Below are positions 1-5,360 of a stretch of DNA of 9,333 bases, piece by piece. The notes below the pieces were generated by a model, which saw only the letters and a program-made list of their open reading frames with translations, searched no databases and was not told the DNA's origin. The position numbers and the translations under genes are program-made. Origin of the DNA: Limnohabitans sp. (lineage in GTDB: Bacteria > Pseudomonadota > Gammaproteobacteria > Burkholderiales > Burkholderiaceae_C); the NCBI GenBank assembly GCA_009693225.1, contig SHXP01000075.1:1-9333 (forward strand). Direction: 5' to 3'. Every line of letters begins with the position of its first letter. Position 1 is the stretch's first letter.

Positions 1-74
1 GTGATGTTGTGCTGGGCTTTCATAAGGCTGTGAATCTGATATCTTTCAATCTGGCTGAGGTGTTTGTAATTCAT
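1..74 (-). CDS. IS30-family transposase, N-terminal fragment (runs off left edge)
   Basis: The ATG is at 74-72 on the minus strand and 24 complete codons are visible before the window ends. The peptide begins MNYKHLSQIERYQIHSLMKA, a close match to the start of IS30-family transposases, which open with M-x-Y-x-x-L then an ERYxI segment leading into an N-terminal helix-turn-helix. That region binds the terminal inverted repeats, and the DDE catalytic domain lies further along, outside the window. Whether the transposase is intact cannot be judged. The A+T-richer codons differ from the GC-rich neighbours, as expected of a mobile gene. No strong ribosome binding site is seen before the ATG. Confidence 0.8.
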   Translation of the reverse strand, partial: MNYKHLSQIERYQIHSLMKAQHNI

Positions 75-148
75 CGGGCAACTTCGACTTGCAGGTCAGG
101 AAGCCTTGGATGCTAAACATCCTCAGCCTACTTAATGCGGTTAATCAA

Positions 149-174
149 CGTTGCACTTCGTACTTGAATCCGCC
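149..174. repeat. Candidate IS30 terminal inverted repeat
   Basis: On the plus strand the segment runs from CGTTGCAC to GAATCCGCC. The minus-strand reading has the layout of IS30-family ends: a GATTCAA block near the tip and GCAAC at the inner edge, roughly 26 bp overall. The match to IS30 is from memory of that element, and the partner repeat is outside the window, so the exact ends are inferred. Confidence 0.55.
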
Positions 175-198
175 CGCTCTTACTTCACTCAAGCCGTC

Positions 199-570
199 AT
201 GAAAAAAATCATCGCCCTCGCCCTGTTGCTGCTCAGTCTGAATGCCAGGGCCGAATGGCAGATGTTCCAGGAAATGGAAGACGGCACCTGGTACACCGAC
301 CCTTCCACACGTTCTGGCGACAAGCAAGTGCGGCTCTGGATTTTGTTCGACCAGCGCGAACCGGTCGGCACTTACGGCGTTCGCTCGGCCAAGACCTTGA
401 TCGAAACCGATTGCAAGGAGGGCTGGCTGCGCGAAATCTCGCTCGTAGTTTTTAATGACCAGATGGGCAAAGGTTCCATATTGCGCAATGTGTCGCCGGG
501 CACCATGAAGATCTACCCGCAACCCGGCAGCGCTTACGAAAAAATCACGCAGTCCCTCTGCAAACGCTGA
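199..570 (+). CDS. Secreted Adhesin_E-type (surface-adhesin protein E-like) protein
   Basis: This is a 123-residue exported protein. Residues 1-18 are a Sec signal peptide: MKK, a leucine/alanine-rich core, then an ARA cleavage site before Glu19. The mature part has the pattern of the Adhesin_E family: an initial W, then DGTWYTDPST (28-37), VRLWILFD (44-51), RSAKT (62-66), ETDC (69-72), and a PGS...LC ending. Cys72 and Cys121 are placed to form the family's likely disulphide. The family is named after a Haemophilus surface protein. Many environmental betaproteobacteria carry such small periplasmic or surface proteins with no known function, so adhesion here is not established. An in-frame ATG at 151 is rejected as the start because it lies inside the IS30 end and would bury the signal peptide. 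No good Shine-Dalgarno precedes 199. The IS end lies only about 25 bp upstream, so the native promoter has probably been displaced. Confidence 0.75.
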   Translation: MKKIIALALLLLSLNARAEWQMFQEMEDGTWYTDPSTRSGDKQVRLWILFDQREPVGTYGVRSAKTLIETDCKEGWLREISLVVFNDQMGKGSILRNVSPGTMKIYPQPGSAYEKITQSLCKR

Positions 571-723
571 GATTTTCCAGAGCGACTTTAAAGATGGCGC
601 AGCCCCAGTGGATCAGAGAAAACAGCGTCTATGAACTCGAACTGATGTCAGAAGAAGACATCAAAAAGAACTGTAAAAACCTCTGACACCTGCGCGACCG
701 CTCAAAGCGGCCTATCATCGCAA

Positions 724-752
724 GGCCCCTGCTTCACCGCCGGGGCTTTTTT
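724..752 (+). terminator. Rho-independent terminator after the Adhesin_E-type gene
   Basis: GCCCC (725-729) pairs with GGGGC (742-746) around a 12-base loop, followed directly by six T residues (747-752). It lies about 155 bp past the stop of the adhesin-like gene and just before the PPK2 pseudogene, separating the two. The 571-723 interval holds no convincing gene. Confidence 0.7.
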
Positions 753-822
753 CATCGCCGGTGATGCCTGCGCATCTGGGCAGGCACCGGCAGCCTGCAG
801 ACTGATGCATAGGCTTGATCGC

Positions 823-1635
823 ATGACCTTGAAAAAATTTGCCCCCTGGAAAATTCAAGCCGCTGATACTTTCCGCCTGGCCGAGGTATCAACGCGGTTC
901 CCCAAAGACTTATTCGCTGCTGATGACGCCAAGGCGCTGACAGCGCTGTTTGACAGGCTGAACAAATTGCAAACCACCTAGTACGCCGGCAAATCACGCG
1001 GCTTGCTGCTGGTCTTGCAAGGCATGGACACCGCTGGCAAGGACGGTGCGATACGCCACCTGTTCAGCCACATCAGCCCATTGGGGGTGCGTGCGCAGGC
1101 ATTTGCCGCGCCGTCCGATGAAGAAAAACGCCACGACTTTTTATGACGCATACACAGCAAACTGTCTGCCAAAGGCGATATGGTTATCCTCAACCGCAGC
1201 CACTACGAAGACGTGCTGGTACCGCAGGTCAGAGGCTGGGTGAAAGCGCCAGTGCTGTAAAAAAGTCTGGAACATATCAGCAACTTCGAAGCCATGTTGC
1301 AGGACGAAGGAATCAAGGTTTTGAAGTGCTGTTTGCATATTTCCAAGGCTGAGCAAAAAAAGCGTCTACAGGCACGACTCGACGATCCGCAAAAACAATG
1401 GAAGCTTCAAGCCTCGGATTTTGAAGACCGCAAGTTGTGGAGCACCTCTATACGCACTTACCAGCAAACGCTGGCGGCCACCAGCACACGGGACGCGCCC
1501 TGGTACATTGTTCCGGCGGATGACAAATCCGACCGCGACCGTTTTCTGGCCGAACTGCTGGTCGCGACCATGGAAAGCATGAATTTAAAAATGCCGCAAC
1601 CGTCGATAAAGCCGGGCGGCTTCAAGCTTCTTTAA
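823..1635 (+). pseudogene. ppk2: Polyphosphate kinase 2 (PPK2) family pseudogene, three in-frame stops
   Basis: Read through, this is a 270-residue PPK2 protein, the normal length for the single-domain family that transfers phosphate between polyphosphate and nucleotides. The frame is interrupted by TAG at codon 53 (979-981), TGA at codon 108 (1144-1146) and TAA at codon 146 (1258-1260). The family signature survives: Walker A GMDTAGKDG at codons 67-75, IRHLFS just after, and NRSHYEDVLV from codon 124 (Walker B-like). Further on come LHISKAEQKKRLQARLDDPQ and, near the end, WYIVPADDKSDR. The TGA replaces the codon after DFL, where the family usually has Trp (TGG), so a single transition is enough. 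No insertion or deletion shifts the frame, so inactivation was by point mutation and looks fairly recent. The longest stop-free remnants would give only inactive fragments. Its 3' end overlaps the stop of the minus-strand 43-aa gene. Confidence 0.85.
1607..1622 (-). terminator. Weak hairpin at the end of the minus-strand cluster
   Basis: On the minus strand AAGCC-GCCC-GGCTT forms a 5-bp stem with a 4-base loop, followed by a short TTTATC. It touches the stop codon of the 43-aa gene. The stem and T-run are both short, so it is only a possible terminator for the DUF423-bchC-cupin cluster. Confidence 0.25.
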
Positions 1636-1753
1636 GTAATAGCACCAACACAGCTATTGCACCGATGGCCGTCCAGATGCCTTTGTTATTTGCCATGATG
1701 AATTTCAAGACTCGGTCTTCCATGCTGGGCGGACGTGGTTTTTCTTCTGACAT
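1622..1753 (-). CDS. Small single-span membrane protein (43 aa), unknown function
   Basis: This short reading frame encodes a charged, proline-containing N-terminus (MSEEKPRPPSMEDRVLKF) and one hydrophobic helix at about residues 25-40 (GIWTAIGAIAVLVLLL), ending in KEA. The layout fits a small inner-membrane protein with its N-terminus probably in the cytoplasm. Its ATG overlaps the cupin stop codon by one base (TGATG), a typical translational coupling arrangement, and a GAGAG purine stretch lies about 8 bases upstream. That coupling, the sensible membrane topology and the clean stop make it likely to be a real gene despite its size. I do not recognise a family. The end overlaps the 3' end of the PPK2 pseudogene by 14 bp on the opposite strand. 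Confidence 0.65.
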   Translation of the reverse strand: MSEEKPRPPSMEDRVLKFIMANNKGIWTAIGAIAVLVLLLKEA

Positions 1754-1971
1754 CAGTTGGCTCTCGCCACCCAGACGGTAGCACCCTCTGGCCCGTAGTT
1801 TTCAATATGCGCAATATTTCGTGCCAGACGGAACGGGTCGCCGGCCTTGAGCGTGATGATCTTCTCGCCAACCGTCAGCTTGAATTCGCCGCGTACCACC
1901 AGGGCACTGACATCGAAGGGGTGGGTGTGCGTATCGACCACGCGGTTCGGTTCCCATTCGCGCACCAGCAC
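1753..1971 (-). CDS. Small cupin-domain protein; start codon uncertain
   Basis: A single small cupin barrel. As called from GTG at 1971 it has 72 residues. Metal-ligand positions are His15 and His17 (DTHTH) and His55 (ARNIAHIENYGPEGATVWVAR), and the glutamate of the classical first cupin motif is absent. Relatives, as I recall them, are about 90-95 residues and carry an EGFDEV segment directly before VREW. That segment is encoded here upstream of the GTG, in the same open frame, but no ATG, GTG or TTG exists between it and the bchC stop. The only near-start codon in a suitable place is ATA at 2028-2026. Either the GTG is used (GAGGAAGG sits about 10 bases before it) and the protein is short, or the native start has been lost. 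The protein may bind a small ligand or metal. No substrate can be assigned. Confidence 0.7.
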   Translation of the reverse strand: MLVREWEPNRVVDTHTHPFDVSALVVRGEFKLTVGEKIITLKAGDPFRLARNIAHIENYGPEGATVWVARAN

Positions 1972-2049
1972 TTCGTCGAAACCTTCCTCGATGGATACAG
2001 AGGTGAATTCTTCAAAAGTTGTTGTTATGTTGGAGTGTCTTTCACAGGT

Positions 2050-3000
2050 TCAGGATTTCCAGTCAAGCATCATCTTCAGGCACAGCGGATCTGAAAAAGC
2101 CACTTGGTAAGCCTGTTTGGCCTGAGCGAGTTTATACGTATGGGTGATCATGCCATCAAGCGATAACTCTGCGGTCTCGACCATGCGGGTAACGGCCAGC
2201 AGATCGTGTTTTTTCCATTGCGCGGCGGCGCGAATCTGCGCTTCGCGCATGAAGGCCGGGGCGAAAGCAAAGCTCAAATCCTGTTTGTAAAAACCGGCCA
2301 GTACCACCTCGCCGCCAGGGGCCAGACGCATGATCAGGCTGTTGAGCAGACTGCTGTCGCCGCTGACGTCGTAAACGGCTTTGTAGTCTTTGCGGGGATC
2401 TTCGTCCGGATGAATCACGTTGTAGCCCTCGACACCGCTTTGCCGCAAAGCCTGCGTTTCCCAGACCACGGGAGCCGGTCCGCCCAGCGCCACCGTGATG
2501 CGTGCCAGCAAGCGGCCCATTACACCGTGGCCGATGATCAGGTCGGGCAACACCATGGGCTTACGCTCGCCGCCCAGCACAATCGCGTGGTAACAGGTGG
2601 CGGCCAGCGCCAGCAGCACCGCTTTGGGGCCGAGTTCCGGCGACACTTTGACCGCGCGGTCGTGCACCACGATAAGGCGCGAACCGGCACCGCCGAAAAT
2701 ATTGCGCACGCCTTGGAACGTGTAGGAACCGGGGACGAAAACATGGTCGCCGACTTGCAGCGACGAGCCCGGGTTCACTTTGCTGACCACGCCCACCGTT
2801 TCATAGCCGGGCACCAGCGGGTAGCCCAGCCCCGGGAACGGCGGCATGCTTCCGTCCCACAGCAGGCGATCGGTGCCGGTGCTGATGCCGCTGAAGCTCA
2901 CGTCAACTTCGATGTCGTTGGCTTCAAAAGCCTTGACCTCCAGCGTCTTGATGCTGAGTTGTTGCGGGGCGTCGAAAACAATCGCTTGGGCGGTGTTCAT
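2050..3000 (-). CDS. bchC: BchC, bacteriochlorophyllide a dehydrogenase (3-hydroxyethyl oxidation)
   Basis: A 316-residue MDR-superfamily dehydrogenase matching the BchC family along its length. In bacteriochlorophyll a synthesis BchC oxidises the 3-hydroxyethyl side chain of the bacteriochlorophyllide to the 3-acetyl group with NAD+. Family stretches seen in order are GISTGTDRLLWDG (38-50), PFPGLGYPLVPGYETVG (54-70), FVPGSYTF (88-95), FGGAGSRL (102-109), LLALAAT (129-135), the nucleotide-binding loop GHGVMGRLLARI (157-168), YDVSGD (210-215), LAPGGEVVLAGFY (226-238) and FAPAFMREAQIR (246-257). The zinc-ligand cysteines of ordinary alcohol dehydrogenases are missing, as is usual for BchC. No strong Shine-Dalgarno precedes the ATG. 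It lies 91 bp after the DUF423 stop and 78 bp before the annotated cupin start, all on the same strand. No other photosynthesis gene is in the window, which is unusual because bchC normally precedes bchXYZ. Confidence 0.88.
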   Translation of the reverse strand: MNTAQAIVFDAPQQLSIKTLEVKAFEANDIEVDVSFSGISTGTDRLLWDGSMPPFPGLGYPLVPGYETVGVVSKVNPGSSLQVGDHVFVPGSYTFQGVRNIFGGAGSRLIVVHDRAVKVSPELGPKAVLLALAATCYHAIVLGGERKPMVLPDLIIGHGVMGRLLARITVALGGPAPVVWETQALRQSGVEGYNVIHPDEDPRKDYKAVYDVSGDSSLLNSLIMRLAPGGEVVLAGFYKQDLSFAFAPAFMREAQIRAAAQWKKHDLLAVTRMVETAELSLDGMITHTYKLAQAKQAYQVAFSDPLCLKMMLDWKS

Positions 3001-3091
3001 GGCCAGAGGATAACCGCAGATGCGCGGCTTGCATCAGCGTGCCAACCCGCAAGCGCCGCCCGCCCATTCAACGCCTGAATACAAGCAGTGT

Positions 3092-3487
3092 TCAGTGCGA
3101 AACGCTGCCGCCAGGCCGCTGAAACACCGATACCGCCAGCGCCAGCCAGCCCAGCACAAAGGCCATGCCGCCGTAGGGCGTGAGCGGCCTGAACAGCTCC
3201 ACGCCCGCCAGCTGGCGGATTTCAATATTGAAGCTGAAAGCTGTAATACCGGCCACAAAACAGGCTGCTGCCAGACCGCTGCTCAGGCTCAAGCCGCTGT
3301 GCCGCGTCATCCACGCTGTCAGCAACAAGGCCAGCGCGTGAAACTGCTGCATTTGCACTGCAGATTGCAAAGAACGCAAGGCGGCTTCGTCCAGCCCGGG
3401 CTGGTGCGCCACATACGCCGCCGTCAATACCGGCAAAGCCGCTGTCACGCAGGCAAAAACAAACAGCCCTAAAATAGCGATTTTCAT
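3092..3487 (-). CDS. DUF423 family (YgdD-like) inner-membrane protein
   Basis: A 131-residue hydrophobic protein with about four membrane helices: residues 2-25, 46-63, 68-87 and 105-125. Family marks are the QQFHALALLL segment at the second helix, a glycine/alanine-rich third helix leading into an AGITAFSF turn, and the PLTPYGGMAFVLGWLALA ending. Family members are usually 110-130 residues, so the length is normal. The function is unknown, and the Escherichia coli relative YgdD is likewise uncharacterised. Its ATG (3487-3485) overlaps, on the opposite strand, an in-frame upstream ATG of the DUF1800 gene, and lies 25 bp from that gene's more likely start. Promoter elements of each gene must therefore sit inside the other gene's 5' coding region. 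No strong ribosome binding site is seen. Confidence 0.8.
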   Translation of the reverse strand: MKIAILGLFVFACVTAALPVLTAAYVAHQPGLDEAALRSLQSAVQMQQFHALALLLTAWMTRHSGLSLSSGLAAACFVAGITAFSFNIEIRQLAGVELFRPLTPYGGMAFVLGWLALAVSVFQRPGGSVSH

Positions 3488-3503
3488 GAGTCAATTACCC
3501 GTC

Positions 3504-3510
3504 GAGGAAG
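3504..3510 (+). promoter_or_regulatory. Ribosome binding site that decides the DUF1800 start
   Basis: GAGGAAG ends 2 bases before the ATG at 3513, so its GAGG core has a 5-base spacer. It supports 3513 over the in-frame ATGs at 3486 (no such motif) and 3525. Confidence 0.65.
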
Positions 3511-3512
3511 TT

Positions 3513-5357
3513 ATGATCTTCTCTATGAACATCAGCCACACACTTTATCGCGTGATTCAGACAATCAGCCTGAGTTACATGTTACTTGGCGCAAGTCTGG
3601 CCGGATTCTCTCCTTCTGCCACCGCTGACAGCGGCAACCCTCTTCAAGCCCTGCCGGCCGGCCAATGGAATGCCGACAAGGCGCGCCATTTGCTGGAACG
3701 CGCCGGCTTCGGCGGCACACCGCAAGAGGTGGCGCAATTCGCCCGCATGACGCCCGGGCAGGCAGTCAAAACCCTGGTGCGCTACCAAAATATCCCCGAC
3801 AGCTTCACGCGGTTCGACGACTCGGGCTCGCACGACGACGGCCTCGAGCCCTTCGCCAGTTCACGCCCGGCCGCCACCGATCTGGCCAAGGCCAGCGGCG
3901 AATCGCTGGGTGTCAAAGTCAAACCGGCCGGTAACCGCCGGGTGCAACAAGTGGCAGATCGCTATTTGTACTGGCTGCGCGCCTCGCGGCTGGAAACGCA
4001 CCGCCTGGGCTACTGGTGGGCCAACCGCATGCTGAGCACGCCGCGTCCTTTGCAGGAAAAACTCACGCTGTTCTGGCACGGCCACTTCGCCACCAGTGAA
4101 GAAAAAGTGCACGACTACCGCAAGCTGCTGATTCAAAACGAAACCATGCGCCTGCACGCCAACGGCAAATTCCGTGACCTGCTGGTTGCGGTGGCCAAAG
4201 ACCCGGCCATGCTGGCGTTTCTGGACGCAGGCGTGAACGTCAAAGGCGCACCGAATGAAAACTTCGCGCGCGAAATCATGGAGCTGTTCACCATGGGCGT
4301 GGGCAACTACAGCGAGACCGACATCAAGGAAGCAGCACGCGCCTTCACCGGTTGGAATTTCGACAAGCTGAAGTTTGTGGTCAACCCGACCCAGCACGAT
4401 GACAGCCTGAAAACCGTGCTCGGTCGCAGCGGCCGCTTTGACGGCGAGCTAGTCATAGACATACTGCTGGCGCAACCGACCGCCGCCGACTTCATCGCCG
4501 CCAAGCTGTATCGCTATTTCGTTCGCGAAGACCTGCCCCCCGAATTGAAAACTCAGCTCGGGCGCGTACTGCGCGACTCTGACTATGACATCGCCGTATT
4601 CATGGAAACGCTGCTGCTGTCGCAAGACTTTTACAGTCCGGCGTCGACCGCCACGCGCATCAAACCGCCGGTCGAGTTGCTAATTTCCACTTATAAAAAA
4701 ATGGAACTCAAGACCGTGCCCGGCATCCCCGACTTCAACGAGCAAACCGAAATGCTGGGCCAGAAACTGTTTTACCCGCCCAACGTCGCCGGTTGGGCGA
4801 ACGGACGCAGCTGGATCACACCGGGCTTATTGCTGGCGCGCGGCAATGTCATTTACGACACTGTCTACCCGCCTATCAATTTCATTGCGCCTGACCGCGC
4901 GCCCAACGGTCTGTATCAGATCCTGCCGGTGGCAGATAAGTTAGCCCAAGGCATGGACGTGACCACCGCCACCTTGCCCGAGGGCAAAACCATGGGCGAG
5001 ATGTCCATGTCCATGCAAACCGACCGCGACGAGGACTTCAACACCCGCCTGGCCAGCTACCACGCCTGGCGCAAAGCCATTGAAAAAGTCAAGCCCATAC
5101 CGCGCGAAACGGTGCAGCTGAACCTGTCGCAACTCTTGCGTCACGCGCATTGCACCACCACCGCGCAAGCGGTCGACCATTTGTTGCTGCGCTTTGTCTC
5201 GGTACCCGTGTCAGACGCGGTGAAGCAAAAACTCACCGCCTTGATCAGCGACGACCTAGGCACCACCGATTTGAAACTGGCCGACAGCTACATGGAAGAC
5301 GCCATGCGCAACCTGTTGCACGTCATCCTGTCCCTGCCTGCCTATCAACTGGGATAA
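3513..5357 (+). CDS. Exported DUF1800 family protein
   Basis: A 614-residue protein of the DUF1800 family, whose biochemical activity is unknown. The N-terminus is a Sec-type signal peptide: basic/polar start, hydrophobic core at about residues 17-31, and a likely cut near ATA-D at about 38. Family segments follow: HLLERAGFGGT (59-69), the WW...TPRPLQEKLTLFWHGHFATS region (168-195), NENFAREIMELFTMG (248-262), ARAFTGW (275-281), and later QKLFYPPNVAGWANGRSWI. These are the most conserved parts of DUF1800 proteins. The start at 3513 was chosen for its ribosome binding site. ATG at 3486 would add nine residues and overlap the divergent DUF423 start. The DUF1501 gene follows after 3 bp, and such pairing recurs in planctomycetes and proteobacteria. 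The pair is probably co-exported and may form one complex in the periplasm, but that is inference. Confidence 0.88.
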   Translation: MIFSMNISHTLYRVIQTISLSYMLLGASLAGFSPSATADSGNPLQALPAGQWNADKARHLLERAGFGGTPQEVAQFARMTPGQAVKTLVRYQNIPDSFTRFDDSGSHDDGLEPFASSRPAATDLAKASGESLGVKVKPAGNRRVQQVADRYLYWLRASRLETHRLGYWWANRMLSTPRPLQEKLTLFWHGHFATSEEKVHDYRKLLIQNETMRLHANGKFRDLLVAVAKDPAMLAFLDAGVNVKGAPNENFAREIMELFTMGVGNYSETDIKEAARAFTGWNFDKLKFVVNPTQHDDSLKTVLGRSGRFDGELVIDILLAQPTAADFIAAKLYRYFVREDLPPELKTQLGRVLRDSDYDIAVFMETLLLSQDFYSPASTATRIKPPVELLISTYKKMELKTVPGIPDFNEQTEMLGQKLFYPPNVAGWANGRSWITPGLLLARGNVIYDTVYPPINFIAPDRAPNGLYQILPVADKLAQGMDVTTATLPEGKTMGEMSMSMQTDRDEDFNTRLASYHAWRKAIEKVKPIPRETVQLNLSQLLRHAHCTTTAQAVDHLLLRFVSVPVSDAVKQKLTALISDDLGTTDLKLADSYMEDAMRNLLHVILSLPAYQLG

Positions 5358-5360
5358 GAC

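Larger units (their letters stand above)
1..174 (-). mobile_element. Partial IS30-family insertion sequence (transposase-proximal end)
   Basis: This is the transposase-upstream end of an IS30-type element whose body lies left of the window. It holds the start of a transposase read on the minus strand (1-74), a leader of about 75 bp, and a candidate terminal inverted repeat at about 149-174. Read inward on the minus strand, the repeat begins GGCGGATTCAAG and ends GTGCAAC. That resembles the left end of IS30 as I remember it, with a shared GATTCAA core and a GCAAC inner edge. The outer boundary is placed by analogy and could be off by a few bases. The other end and the target duplication are not visible. 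Confidence 0.75.

Noticed and set aside
3..116. Open plus-strand frame entering from the left edge.
   Set aside because: It is antisense to the well-supported IS30 transposase start and IS leader, and its peptide resembles nothing.
151..198. Upstream in-frame ATG for the Adhesin_E-type protein.
   Set aside because: It lies in the IS30 terminal repeat and would put 16 unrelated residues before a clear signal peptide.
594..686. A 30-residue plus-strand frame (MAQPQW...KNL) between the Adhesin_E-type gene and its terminator.
   Set aside because: It has no ribosome binding site at a sensible distance, no hydrophobic or recognisable motif, and is too short to support without conservation data.
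823..1635. Possible recoding (selenocysteine or stop readthrough) in the PPK2 frame.
   Set aside because: All three stop types occur, at sites not known to need recoding, and no recoding element was noticed; a pseudogene is the simpler reading.
3022..3059. Imperfect inverted repeat (GCGCGGCTTGC / GCAAGCGCCGC) in the gap before bchC.
   Set aside because: The stem is interrupted and there is no T-run, so it is not a terminator; nothing marks it as an operator. It may be chance in GC-rich DNA.
2206..3078. Long plus-strand frame opposite bchC.
   Set aside because: The Arg/His/Ala/Gln-rich product is typical of antisense reading of a GC-rich gene; bchC on the other strand matches its family throughout.
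3861..4397. Minus-strand frame opposite DUF1800.
   Set aside because: Antisense shadow with no family features.
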